Source: Trichoplusia ni
Lineage: Eukaryota; Arthropoda; Insecta; Lepidoptera; Noctuidae
DNA: 64,000 nucleotides
Direction of reading: 5' to 3'
Assembly: GCF_003590095.1 (NCBI RefSeq)
Contig: NC_039491.1
Coordinates: 4,154,001 to 4,218,000, forward strand
A model generated the notes under the pieces. It saw nothing but the letters and a program-made list of their open reading frames with translations. It made no database searches and was not told the DNA's origin. The position numbers were made by a program, and so were the translations under genes. Below, in pieces: positions 10,701 through 21,800 of this stretch (positions within the stretch are counted from its first letter, which is position 1; each line of letters begins with the position of its first letter).

Positions 10701-13643
10701 GGGCCTTGGAAGACCACAGCCCGTCTGCCTCCCATGTCTCCCGTCACTCAAGAGTACGAGTTCGTAAGGGCAGCCTCATCAGCACCAGTGGTGCACACAG
10801 ACGGTGGTACAGGTTGACTAGCTATGCGCACTGCACGCATTCTTCTATTTAAGTATGTAGGATCTCTGTTCTCATGTTTTGTCGCTGTCCCCACAAATTA
10901 TCATAAACATATTATAGATAAATATTGATCAGACAAATTTTCTTTAGCAACTATTTTCTACAATCTTATGAAATGCAATCAAACCATTCTGAAATCTTAG
11001 TGTCATGCACCTTTATCAAGACAGACCGAGGGTCGTTTGTGGCCAACGAGATAAAAAACCGGACGCTCAATCTAGTTCACTTTATTTACGCTGCACCTAC
11101 AGCCCAATGTAACATGTAATCGGAATAGTTTTAGCGACTGGTTACCTCCGCACCCGATCCACGTTCTGTGTGGTAAAAGCTAACTTGATTCTTCTAAGCT
11201 ATTAAATACCTATCAACTTGGCTTTCGTGCACTGAATGCACAAAATATAATTGCATCGTTCACGGCGATTTGCGTCAAGATAATATGGATACCTGATAGC
11301 TAGTATTACCACTAAAAAATTTCAACACCAAGTGGACAAAATCTAGTTGATCGTCCATAATATCTAGTGAGGTAAACTGCTATGGACGAAAGCGTTTCGG
11401 TTCAAGGCTTTGTGACCATCAGGTGCGATCCACACGATACCAGCACCCAACCTGAGCCTGTCCGAGAAGCCCATCGTGGTCATCGAAGCATCTGATACTC
11501 CTGTTTCACATACTGAACAGGTAAGCTATCCACAGCCACCTTAATAGATGTGATTAAGAGCGATTCGCACCGAATGACATTTGCTGTCACCCTGCCTTAT
11601 ATACTTTAAAGGGTCATAACACCAGTGGTGATCTTGTTAAAAAACTTAAGTTGATACGTCTCACTTGAATATGTACCTACCAAGATGTTTTTTTTTTTAT
11701 GATTACAGCCTAAACCATCTTACGAAGTGACAGAGGCCTACCCGGAGCACGAGTTTAGGATTGCGAAAATTGAACCGCCTATAGGATTCTCAAAAGCTAC
11801 AGTATGTAGTATCATATAATCATTTTGACGTTAATCTTACGTACATACTTACATTTTGCGACGTGTTGCACTGTGTTATTATGATAATAGAGGTGATATG
11901 GTTGAGGTCAATAACGAGTTGTTTTTTGCAGTCCTTCACAACACCAGAACTGGAATCGTTGATAAGAAACGGGGCCGCTTTACAGCTAGCGTCTGAGTAC
12001 AACTTGCCAGCAACTATGAACTTCAGTCCACAAAGGGTTGTGCCTCACCAATTCCAAGTACAGGTAATTTTAATATACGTCGTAACTGCAGATCATTTTG
12101 TTTATCAGCCAAGCTGAACATAAACGTAGTTTAATTTTAGTTTTCCTAATCACCATTGCCTCTCTTGTTACAGAATTTAAATTCCCTTCCAACACAACAG
12201 GACCTAATAAACACAGGAGCCGAAGGCCTATTCATACCTCCTCAAGCCTTATATCAATCCGATCCTATGTTCTTGCAAAAACTGCAAAACCAACTAATTC
12301 AACGTTTCCCTGCATTGGAATTTATTCCATATACAGCTGATGCGTCAAATCAAATGCATTTACACCCACAAGCATCTCAGGTCCATGCTCAAGTCATTCA
12401 TCCGCAAATGATACTTCTCGAGAATGAACAACTGAATACCCCCTTATACCCGGAACCCAAAGAACATAAAAACGTAGTGCAAAGGGAGACACAGGAGAAA
12501 TCAGTTGTCACTTTGGTACCCCAGGCATTTTCAGTTGCCGAAAATAAAACGACAACTACAACAGAGAAACAAGTAGAGCTAACGCCGTCACCTGAGCCAC
12601 AAAACATTACAGTAGAATTAGTATCAACGGAATCGCAGCCAATGACAACTACTATCCAGTACATACTTGACACTAAAAAAGAAGAACAAACCACAACGCC
12701 TATATACTATGCGCAGATTGGTCAGAGCGTCGGCAATGCAATAGCTAATGGGTTTTACTCAGCCATCAATGACGTAAGAGCAGCAGCGGCTTTAGCCCAA
12801 GTAGAAAAAGCACCAGTTTATGATCCAGCTGAAAATGTAACCACAACTACTGTTAAAACGGCTTATTTCGTCAAGACTGAAGAGAAGGCTGAGAACCAAT
12901 CTGCTACCGAATTGAAACCACTTTTAGGAGCACCTTTTACCAAAGCAACTGATTCAGTAAACGTAGCATATACTCTGGTACGGGCAGATGATAAACAACC
13001 AAAGGTGACCCAAGAGGGCGCCGTGTACGCAGGACAAATTGTAGAAGCATCTATCAGCGAAGACCAGGACTTCAATAAACAACAAGCCCATTTAATGTCC
13101 CGAAGAGCACCTATAAGATTATTTGCAGTATCTGACACAAAAAATAATGCCAATTCAGTAAACACATTACCCAAAGTAAATGTAGTGAAGGCAAAAATTC
13201 CTCCAAAGAGCAAACTGACGTTTGACGACAAAACTGGAGAACCAATTTTAAGGATATATGCTAGTTACGTAGACAGCCCTGCACAGGTAAATAATTCGAC
13301 TGATTTGTTTGAATTAGATAGCTTATCAAACTACGATTAAAAAATTACTTTTTATGAGATCTACTTCTGCTTGCATAATACTAATCCAAATTGTCCTCAT
13401 TTTAATCTAACTTCCATTTAATTCTAGAAAGAAGCGATTGTATCAAAATTAGCAGCTCTTAAGCCAGTAAAGACTGCAGTTAAGAAAGATAGCGTGGAGA
13501 ATTGGAAGTCATCAACAATCAAGAGTGTTGAAAAGACACAAGGGTCTGACGCGAATCAGGTCACACAGTTTGGACTCAAGCTAAGGGAGAGGAGCGACGA
13601 TTTCTATCTACCGGCATTTGATGATTATGACATTGACGAGTGA
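1766..13643 (+). CDS. Large secreted Thr/Gln-rich protein, 8 exons, function unknown
   Basis: Coding exons are 1766-1771, 9525-9721, 10655-10812, 11423-11520, 11709-11801, 11932-12063, 12174-13286 and 13428-13643. They join in frame to 2013 bases, or 670 residues plus stop. Exon 1 encodes only Met-Lys before a GTAAGT donor; exon 2 completes a signal peptide, MKVYIICVAICSLTQA, with likely cleavage after Ala16. An Arg-Arg-Arg run soon after could be a processing site. The long seventh exon (371 codons) carries Thr runs and N-glycosylation sequons (Asn-Ile-Thr, Asn-Val-Thr, Asn-Gln-Ser), suggesting a glycosylated, partly disordered extracellular protein. The C-terminus is acidic (DDYDIDE). A first intron that splits the signal peptide after a few codons is common in insect cuticular protein genes, but I see no chitin-binding Rebers-Riddiford motif or other domain, so a cuticle or matrix role is only a guess. 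The exon structure is well supported; the function is unknown. The exon 3 donor (ACAG then gttgac) is weak, but only it keeps the frame. Confidence 0.85.
2190..2600. repeat. Composite interspersed repeat
   Basis: Contains phrases that recur widely in lepidopteran repeats: an ACGGCTGGACCGATTTT stretch near 2322-2338, and a CCGTCTGTC/ATAAACCG/TAGCTAGACAGTTGA stretch near 2494-2540. Between them is a perfect 12-base hairpin (2415-2442). I recognise the type, probably a Helitron-related or MITE-like element, but cannot define exact ends or family. Confidence 0.45.
2415..2442. repeat. Perfect 12-bp hairpin inside the repeat
   Basis: AATAGGGTCATG at 2415-2426 is the exact reverse complement of 2431-2442, with a four-base GATG loop. 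It sits inside the composite repeat and probably belongs to it. A rho-independent terminator role does not apply in this eukaryotic context. Confidence 0.8.
3831..4083 (-). mobile_element. Helitron-like non-autonomous element, copy 1
   Basis: In reverse orientation it reads from a TATATAAAGCTGAAG-like 5' end, through a short GTTT repeat and the core TCAGGAACTACTGG-type sequence, to a hairpin-forming CGAAGTCGCGGG just before the AGCTA end. No coding sequence. TC start, CTAG end and a subterminal hairpin match Helitrons, and the internal GTTT microsatellite resembles the lepidopteran Lep1-type group. It is diverged at the end base. Confidence 0.7.
4611..4880 (+). mobile_element. Helitron-like non-autonomous element, copy 2
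   Basis: Runs from TCTATACTAGTATATAAA to CAACAGCTAG and includes a longer GTTT microsatellite near 4639-4664. The 3' end has the GACGAAGTCGCGGG hairpin sequence seven bases before CTAG. The base after the element is T and the base before it is A, as expected for Helitron insertion between A and T. Confidence 0.75.
5262..5524 (+). mobile_element. Helitron-like non-autonomous element, copy 3
   Basis: Nearly the same as copy 2 only 380 bases upstream: TCTATACTAATATATAAAG start, shorter GTTT repeat, the same core, and a CGCGGGCATCAGCTAG end followed by T. Two close direct copies could promote local deletion by recombination. Confidence 0.75.
9765..9955 (-). mobile_element. tRNA-derived SINE in intron 2
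   Basis: Read on the - strand it begins with a tRNA-like head (CGCGGTCAGCCGATTG, then AGCACGCTAAACC and an AAGGGTTTAATCCCC B-box-like stretch) and continues into a body containing AATGCTTGTTCTGA. The same body motif occurs in the element at 55738-55881, so the two look like one SINE family. The head is diverged, so it is unlikely to be transcribed by RNA polymerase III. It lies in intron 2 of the secreted-protein gene. Confidence 0.55.
9957..10170 (-). mobile_element. LINE 3' tail fragment (CR1-like)
   Basis: The TTCAAATTCAAAGTCTTTATTT start is the reverse of a typical CR1-type 3' tail in Lepidoptera. Behind it is a hairpin (10025-10057) formed by CCCGCA...AAACCGT and its complement. No coding part remains. 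The far boundary is uncertain. Confidence 0.45.
13287..13340 (+). other. Possible alternative C-terminus by retained intron
   Basis: If the last intron (13287-13427) of the secreted-protein gene is not removed, the frame continues for 17 codons past Gln371 of exon 7 and stops at 13338-13340. The alternative tail is acidic and adds an Asn-Asn-Ser-Thr sequon. The spliced version replaces it with 71 residues rich in Lys and Ser. Both donor (CAG then gtaaat) and acceptor (TTCTAG) look usable, so the spliced form is the default call. Confidence 0.3.
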
Positions 13644-14444
13644 CTGAACTTTATGTAGGATTAAGTTAATATTATTATAGTGTAAAGTGAAGTCTGGTGC
13701 TAAACTGGCAATTCTTGTATTAGTCTTCTCGTGCTCAAAGACTGCTAATGGTAAAGATTAATATTTATTTTATTGGTTGTGAAGAAATCGCGGTTGAATA
13801 TCTCGATTATGGGTTTTTTTTTCTTCTTTATTAACCGACTTGAAAAGATGGACGTTCTTTGTTAACCAAATTTACTGCGGATTACTAAATTTGTCTAACA
13901 TATGTAACATTATTCCTAGATAGTTTTTCAATCTAGAAATAGTCGTATATATTGTCGCCAAAATTGTCGCTATTGTCGATTTTTTCATAAATCGAGATAT
14001 CCTTGACCGGGGAAAAAACTGTCATAAGATGATATGATGCAAATGTTAAATAACGATAACGTTTTGTATATTCACTTCGAAGTATAACAACTACAAAAAG
14101 TCATTTAAATTGATTTACAGGTTTTTGATATATCAATATCAATTTGCGAATACCGTATCCTGTAAAATATTCTATAATTATGTAAATATTATTGTGTATG
14201 AGATAGAATTAGTGAAGTTAAAATTTAGAAAGATCAAAATATGTCTTACTTTACAACTGATGGGAAACTTTTAAAACTGCTAAATTTTTCGATTGATTGT
14301 CTACAATTGACTAAATCACTAAATTATTAATACTTAACTGGAAGCCTAAAAAGCTACTTTAAAGGTAATAATTTATAATTAGTAATTAGTATGTGCATTT
14401 AGACTAATTGTTATTTATTTATATAAATGCCAAATTGTTATTAA

Positions 14445-14450
14445 AATAAA
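14445..14450 (+). terminator. Poly(A) signal of the secreted-protein gene
   Basis: AATAAA about 800 bases after the stop codon at 13643, in very AT-rich DNA. It is the best placed canonical signal before the convergent MetAP1 gene, but other A-rich sites occur, so the true 3' end is uncertain. Confidence 0.4.
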
Positions 14451-15682
14451 AACAACTTAACTTTATATTTATTTATTATATTTTTATCACTATGTTAATT
14501 TACAAAATTCAAATTCATTGTACATAAATTTTTACTTATTTCTGTTTAAAATAAACTTATGCCATTGTAGTCTATAACCTTTTGAAAATAAAAGGAAATA
14601 ATAGAATAACAGTATGGGTGGATATTGCACTTAATAGTTGGTTTTATACAGACTTGAATTGTATGGTAGAGCCATTGCACTGCCATTTCTTTATAAATTC
14701 TTTACATAAAAACGTTTTTGTCATTATGACCTCAAGCAGCTAAACCAATTCAGTAATATGCTACTGGCAAAAGAAAACCAATGCATTCTGATTTGTAGTT
14801 ATTCATCCAGTTGCATTATTTTTAATTAAAAATTAACCACATAGCTGAATTCAGGCAACACCATTTGATCTTGCCAGTATAAAATATCGACAAACGTTTT
14901 ATGTTAGTATTCTAACTATCAAACATATTAACCACATCTAAATATAGTCTATTTATACAACAAAACAAACAACATTTTGCAAAACGGATTCCTGTACAAA
15001 AATACTACGAAAATATAATTATTTCATAATTTGATGTATATTTTCTTTTGGGACATGTACTTTAAAAAAGGCGACCTAAATTAGTAACTAATTTGTTTCT
15101 TTAGGGGCAAGGTATCATTTGTTGTTTTACTATCGGTACAATGTTTGGAAAACTAAATTTGCAATGATATTCTAATGAGTGATGTTTCGTTTAGTCTACT
15201 CATTGTTACATATGCTCATAATAGCCCATTGCTAGATAAATCCATCACCTAACAAATAACAAATACTATCTAAACAGATCTTCGTTGCATCGTAGTTGTG
15301 GTTATGTATTAATGTAAAGTTACCACAACATCAAAATTTCGTCTGTTTAGTCTCTACAGTAAAACCAAGATAAATCTTGCCAAATTTCATGTAAAAGTGA
15401 ATATATTGGTATTTCATGAGGTTTTGTATTGCTCTTCACATTTGTACTTAGGTACTTCACTTGTAAATAGTAGCTATCAAAGAGCTATGTATATTTGGAC
15501 ATATGCAAACCCTACCAGTATAAATATAAAAAAGAAAATATTTATCCTAAGAAACCATTGTTGTCAAACATTGTTTATTTTTTACCTACTGCCAAACTGT
15601 TTATAACTATTTAACTCCACCTAGCCAAGCTTTAAACGCAGGAAAAAAAATACCAATTAGTAAAACCTTATATCTCACAGTC
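14451..15682. other. Intergenic, between convergent gene ends
   Basis: AT-rich DNA between the 3' ends of two genes that point toward each other. No repeat, RNA gene or coding exon was recognised. A 69-codon frame near 15397-15606 has no protein-like features. Confidence 0.5.
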
Positions 15683-15688
15683 TTTATT
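15683..15688 (-). terminator. Poly(A) signal of MetAP1
   Basis: TTTATT on the + strand (AATAAA on the - strand) lies 135 bases past the MetAP1 stop codon at 15823-15825, a normal spacing for a short 3' UTR. Confidence 0.6.
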
Positions 15689-15822
15689 TGAAAAAAGAAA
15701 AACCAAATTCATTATCAAAATTTTAAATGTATATTTTTTTTCGGACATGCCTCAGAGGCATAATTTTGTAGCCTACTATATATTATAATAACAATATCAC
15801 CTTAGTGTAGATGGAGAAGACA

Positions 15823-18172
15823 CTAAGATTTGTTCGTGAGTTTCTCCAGTTGGTCCATAAACCAGGGTCGGCCGGTACCGCGCTTGGTGAGAATATCACA
15901 CCCATTCTCAGTAACCAGCAGGGTTTGTTCAAACTGAAAGGAAATATTACGAATGTTAAGCATCTTTAAACAAAACTTTGGAGTGCTGAAATGGCGAGTG
16001 TGCTAATCACGGTTCTAATAGTTCACAACGCTACAACAATAACGTATGTTATAATTTCTAAAGCACAGAAGTAGTGAGTACCCTACAGTCGGTAGTGACA
16101 CTGCTAATGGAAATAAAGACAACATGGCGTCGTCTTTTTTTTAATATTACTTTCGAACAAGGACGTTATTTACTTATGCATTTGTTCTTTGCTTATGCAT
16201 GGTGAAATCAATCAATGAAACGAGAACTAAATTAGAACATCAGAACATACAGGTCTCATACTCGCAACATAAAACTTTAACATGCTTCTATTGGTATTTA
16301 TGTGGGTGTGGTGTAAATGGTGTTTGTAGCATACCTGAGCAGAGCGTGATCCATCAGCAGTAACTGCGGTCCAGTGGTCAGGCCATTGCTCATCACGCCA
16401 ACCACCTTCATTGATCATGGGCTCAATTGTAAAGCAGTGTCCAGGTTTCATGACACCTATAGCTTTATTTTCTGAAAAAATTAAGTTTTTTGTTAGACTA
16501 CTTTTTTAAAGGAATATGATCAATAGAGATTAACTTCATTTTCAAAAATGAAAATTTTTGTTTTACTTTTTTTATCTACTCAGTTTATACTTAAAGTCCA
16601 AATAGGTAAAAATAAAAGTAGTTTGGTAAGTGTGTATAGACTGGAAAGTACATAAACCTCATTTGATACTCACTGGCATAATGAGGCACATTAGGTGTAG
16701 TGTGAAACAGTCTGTGTATTCCATGTCCACAGTAAGACCTCACAACACTAAAACCATTAGCCTGTGCATGCTTCTGTATAACATTGCCAATTTCCCTATA
16801 TTTCTCTCCCGGCTTCACAATTTCAATGGCTTTTTGTAAACACTCATAAGTTACTTGAACAAGCTTCCTGGTTGATTCTGGTACATTGCCAACAAAGAAA
16901 GTTTCATTTAGATCACCATGGAAACCACGGTGGTATACCGTTACATCTACATTGCAGATGTCACCATCCTGAAATGAAAAAAAAAAAATATTTTAAAATA
17001 GTACAAACACTGTCTGCTAGTGATAACAGTTATAAAACAATGTCAAGTAAACAACATAATTAGTATTATCTGTAATACCTTTATTGGGAAACACTATATT
17101 AAACTTGATATGGAGTACACATAAAATATCCTGATTGACAGTATGTATACTAAGGCTATCGTGTATAATATTTAACTTCAGTTAAGCAAACTTAATGTTA
17201 AAGGATTGTGAATAACTTTCAAAAGGACATTCAAACATTAATAGGTAAACAAACCTCTAAAGGACGTAAATCAGGAATTCCGTGACAGATAACTTCATTA
17301 ACAGATGTGCAACAACTGTTCGGGAAGTTGTGGTAGTTGAGAGGGCTGGGGTAGCACTCTCTCTCAATACAAGCTTCGTGCACTACACGGTCTATTTCAT
17401 CTGTAGTCACTCCCACATCACATACTCTGAAAAATTAATATTTAAACATAAGTCAAGATTTTACTGAGCATATAGCTACAAAATTTTATTTATAAATTTG
17501 AGTATGGCCAAGTTGACAATATTTTCTTTCTTGTTGTTCTTTGTGACTCAACAACGTTTATCATTGTAATCAAAATTGATTAGTAATGATGAGGTAAGAG
17601 TATGTCTTACTAGTTTCTCAACGCTTTCAGTTTGTATCATTAACAAGTAACTCTTACGTACCTGGCAGCCTCATCCAACACCTCTCTTCCCAGTCTGCTT
17701 GCGACTCGCATACTTTCTATCTCTTCATCATCGAGGACTTTGATCTGTCCGGAACCCTTAGCCACGTTCTCCGAAGCGGGGAAACCCGTCGGATGGTCCG
17801 CATAGTCAGGACGGCCTATGTGCGGCGGCACCGTACGTCGCGGCCCCGACGGGAATGGCCTCAGCTTCCCAGTGAAGTTAAACGACGGCCATGGGTTATA
17901 CTCCACTCCAGATCCATCTGTACTTTCACCCTCTAAAACAAATTTTACAATATCATAGTCCCGAGTCGGTAACGGTAACCTAACACCGCAACATAACCTA
18001 CAATTCACTTACTAGCCAAAGAGTGAATAATTTTATGAGTCTTCCAAGATTTCTTGAAGCAGTCCTGATTACAGAAAAACGAGCCCTGTATACCAAGTTT
18101 AATGCACGTCGGACATTGTAATTGTGCAACAGATTTGCAGCCGGGTGTTTCACACATACCAAGGGCCGCCAT
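15823..18172 (-). CDS. Metap1: Methionine aminopeptidase 1 (EC 3.4.11.18)
   Basis: Cytosolic enzyme that removes the initiator methionine from nascent proteins when the second residue is small. Six coding exons on the - strand, 18172-18013, 17932-17662, 17426-17255, 16968-16674, 16471-16335 and 15933-15823, join in frame to 381 residues, close to the roughly 386 of the human enzyme. Residues 7-50 form the C6H2 zinc finger that links MetAP1 to the ribosome (Cys7, 12, 20, 23, 34, 38 and His46, 50). The conserved linker includes GKLRPF and RPDYADHP. The pita-bread domain keeps all metal ligands: Asp209, Asp220 (HGDLNETF), His283 (GHGIH), Glu316 (TIEPM) and Glu347, plus catalytic His192 (ICHGIPD). 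The start ATG follows an in-frame stop and opens the zinc finger. One oddity is Gln348 after Glu347, where human and bacterial enzymes have His. Every intron has GT-AG ends and phases agree. Very secure. Confidence 0.97.
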
Positions 18173-18613
18173 TTTTTAACTTCTGTCAAGCGACAAACAG
18201 TGACAGGAGTTTATTAAAATGTTACCAACTTATTTATCATTCTATGTTTGAAAAAATCGCAATCCATTAATGATGCGTTCATAAAAGTCACAACTTTTAT
18301 TAATGTAAAGTGGTTTTCTTTCAATATGAATGTTCTTTGATAATCGTTTCACTTTTTCAATATGTGGTATTTTGTTAAATTAATATTTAGCCTTCATAAC
18401 TAATAAGTGCTATACTAATATTTGCAACTTTTTCCATTACCATTAATTTCTGATTCACATAAAGGTAAGATAATCTTATTAACAAGTAACTCCATATCAA
18501 CCATGATTTTGCTTCTTTAAGGTTCTGTAAAACGAGCTGCTGTTACATTATTATAAACTTAAGTTTTAATGTATTTGAAATAAATCAATCTTCTTTAACA
18601 TTTAAATACTTAC

Positions 18614-18737
18614 TGAATGGTATTCGAAGACTATGTAACCATCCGTCCGGCAGGTCCCAAGAACGAATGAAAGCGTTTCTGGATTGAATATAATACGAAT
18701 TACACACTGATAATAACTCACTATCGAAACCGTCCAT
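18614..18737 (-). CDS. Candidate alternative first exon (MetAP1 or separate gene)
   Basis: On the - strand, 565 bases upstream of the MetAP1 start, an ATG at 18737 in a good context (G at -3 and +4) opens 41 codons (MDGFDSELL... to ...SLRIPF) that end at a consensus GTAAGT donor after one base of the next codon. MetAP1 exon 1 ends in the same phase, so this exon could splice in frame to MetAP1 exon 2, replacing the zinc finger and giving about 369 residues. A TATAAAA at 18856-18862 lies about 120 bases upstream. The peptide matches no family I know and is not a clear mitochondrial targeting signal. It could also be chance, or the start of another gene. No transcript evidence. Confidence 0.3.
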
Positions 18738-18855
18738 TGCACAAGTGCCTACACTAAGCGTATCATTAAACACACAACTAATTAACACTGAAACGTCCTT
18801 CAAACTTTGTAGATAATACCTCCGTAAAATACTAAAATTTTGATGCGTAACCGTA

Positions 18856-18862
18856 TTTTATA
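18856..18862 (-). promoter_or_regulatory. TATA-like box upstream of the candidate exon
   Basis: TATAAAA on the - strand, placed to start transcription near 18830 and produce the candidate exon at 18614-18737. In AT-rich DNA such a motif is common, so it supports the exon only because of its position. Confidence 0.25.
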
Positions 18863-18869
18863 ACTATAA

Positions 18870-21800
18870 CTTATTATTTCGTTTACAAATTGTGTTATTT
18901 ACCGGTCGATATGTATTACGAATTGACGTTTATTTGGTTTTAAACTCGTGTTCTATTTTTAAAATGCTTATTTTCCTCCAGCGTTTTCCAGCGTCCAGCG
19001 TGGTCCAGTCGATCTATTGCAACTTTTTATTGGCGCTCCGTCCTTGATTGAAAGAGTTCGCCGGCAAACATTTATTGATGCAATAAGATAGATATAGACT
19101 GGCATGAAAACAGTAATTTTGCTAACAGATAAAATTTTGCAGGTGTTTAATAATTAATACCTTTCATGCTAAAAATCTTTGAAAGACTGTAAAAAAGGCC
19201 ACATTTTGCAGGGGCCGTAATTATGTACATTGTAACTTTGCGAACTTATAAAAAAACTTAAATGTGACTTTTCTGAATCGTGTTCAGGTAAGGATCTAAC
19301 ACAATACGTCCCAGGGCAGTGCTGACAATGCCGAGCTGACAACCAATAGATACTAGTCCCCGAGCTACATAAAAGGGTAAGTAGGGAAGTGTTATCAAAA
19401 TAAGTTTCTTCTTACTCTTAAATTGGATCGACTTGAAGCCCTGTTTGCCAGTGTATGTGTCACTTGATAACTAAATTGATCAAACTTGCATAACTTACAC
19501 CGAAATCGACATCCAAGGAAATGGTTTTACACTAAATTCAAAAAGCTTTTTCAGTGTGAAAATATTATTCTAAGTTACATCGGATGAAGAATTAATAAAA
19601 CTATGGGTAGTACAGTATGATTTTATCAGATACGAAAAGTAGATGTAGGTAAGTATAAACCAAGACAGTTTAACAGGTAAATTTTACCCATTTAATTTCT
19701 TAAACTCTTCTGTAAAATGTTTTCAAAAGACTATATAGCTCGTAAGACAGTAGGTACTCATTTTCGAATCGCCCTTGAATTTTCTGGCGGGTTGTTTTCG
19801 GCCAAGTTTAATTATACACTAGAATTACACATAAAGCCGATTACTTAATTGTTAGAAGGCGAGGCAAATGAACCCAAATTAATTTAATTTTCACAGAAAA
19901 CGTCGATGAAATTAAGTCGCTAGAAATGGGTGAGGTTTAAAATTTATTACACTCGTTTTGGTTTTGGTTGTTATTTGAGAAAAGGTTTTCGTGGCCATTG
20001 TTTTGTTCGATTGACATTTGAGCTATGTTTTGCATAAATAATTAAATGAATTCGTACAATATTTTTGCTGCAACTAAGATCTTTAATAGATCCATCAGAA
20101 TCTACTTATAAATTAAATGATTTTAAAAAGTGGTATCGGCTTTCGCTGAAAATCAGCGCCGCGACACTGTCTCGCATAGAGGCACTGCATCTGCTGAGCT
20201 AAGGACATTTTTCTTTTGACGCACCTTGTTCTTTTTTTAGTTATTTTACCATGTTCTTTAGTTTTCTATGTACAATTGCTTGTCTCTTTGTTCTTTTCTA
20301 TCCAAAACCTACAGATCATGTTACAAGTAGGCATACTACTAGTGCTAATGGTGCTACATCTACGAGTATCTCTGACGTGCATGTATTGGAACTAAATATA
20401 ATCCGCCGACCACGCAGCTATATTTACACATCGCTCGCAATAAAAATATGGCCTGTCAAAACATTATCCGATATACATCATGTTCTAAATTTATACAGCG
20501 TGTTTTATTTTAATGTTAGAACAGAAATAAACACTATTATCCATACAAATCGCGGAGATTACAATACAAATGTACTTAGGTATAATCTGTTTGGATTAAC
20601 AATATTTATAGTCCGCTTTCTTTTGTTAATCCTTGGACATTTTCGAGGGGTATAAAGGGATTCCTAGTGCGTTGCCCGTTTGAATACGTTAATTGTAGAG
20701 ATTAGCTTAAATGCATCAGATGGTTGGCCGAAGCGAGGTTTTATAGGTATCTTTAAAAGCTGGAAAATGTAGTCCATTTGAAAATGTACCCAGCCCCGAA
20801 TTATTTTAAAATCTGACAAGATAACAAAGCGTAAAATAATAATTTTCAACATTAGCTAGTAGGGATATACTGGATCTTATCATTGTAATTACTTCCTTTA
20901 TCGATTTATTTTCTTATGTTTTAACTATGAAAAATAAACATAAGTATAGGTAAGTACCCAACTTACACTGATGTTTATTTGTTACTGTTCTATCTATGTT
21001 TGTAGTCGCCAATCTACAGACAGCCATAAGCTCAACAAACAGCACTGCATTTTATCCAAATAGATAATTACTTATACAACATCCTACAAAGTATTTAAAT
21101 ACGTAACGATCTAAAGAATGTTTATTATCATAATTCCCTTCATTGCAAGGAAAGAACGCGCAATTTTTACTGGAATCCCGCTTGCTATCAAGCGCGTCCT
21201 AAGAATTATTAGATTAAGATGGAATGCTCAACAAAATAAAGAACGCTGTGAATAATTTATTTTCTATTCTTTGGACATTTCGCGCTGTACTTTTAATTGA
21301 CATGAAAGCGTAGGATTATCTTTTTTATTGCAAGGAAGATTCTCGGTGTTCTTAATTAAAAGATTGCTATGCTTTTGAAGTTACGATTTTTTTAGTTTGA
21401 TGTCTAGAAGGCGATGTACAATGAAGCAATTGACGTTATGAGTTGCGTCCGATAAAATAACCCATACAACGTTGAAAATTATTATGTTAAAAGTTACGAG
21501 GAGTTAGGTACATAGTATAAAAAATCAGATACACTGACACCATTAACAACGTATGAAATTAAAATCAAAAGTTTTTATTTCAACTAGGCCGTTCTCCAGG
21601 CACTTTCAAAACGTTACGTACAATGATGACTCTAGTTGCGCGGTAAATAAAAATTACCTCTTACTCAACCACTGCTTTTAGTCACTTTCGGTAGCTCAAT
21701 GACATTTTTGCTTAAACATCTTTCATACCTCGGCCTCTCTTTACCTCAAACAAATACCAACAATGCGAGCGCATTTCATTTTTCGATTACACACATTATA

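Noticed and set aside
10790..10830. Alternative exon 3 donor at GTTC then GTAAGG (about 10763)
   Set aside because: It matches the donor consensus better, but joining there breaks the frame into exon 4; the weaker site at 10813 keeps it open.
12398..13231. Two - strand frames of 98 and 122 codons
   Set aside because: They lie antisense to the long exon 7 of the secreted-protein gene and are shadows of its codon bias.
20251..20655. 134-codon ATG frame with a hydrophobic start
   Set aside because: Composition is AT-driven, no domain or promoter is visible, and about one frame this long is expected by chance in 64 kb of such DNA.
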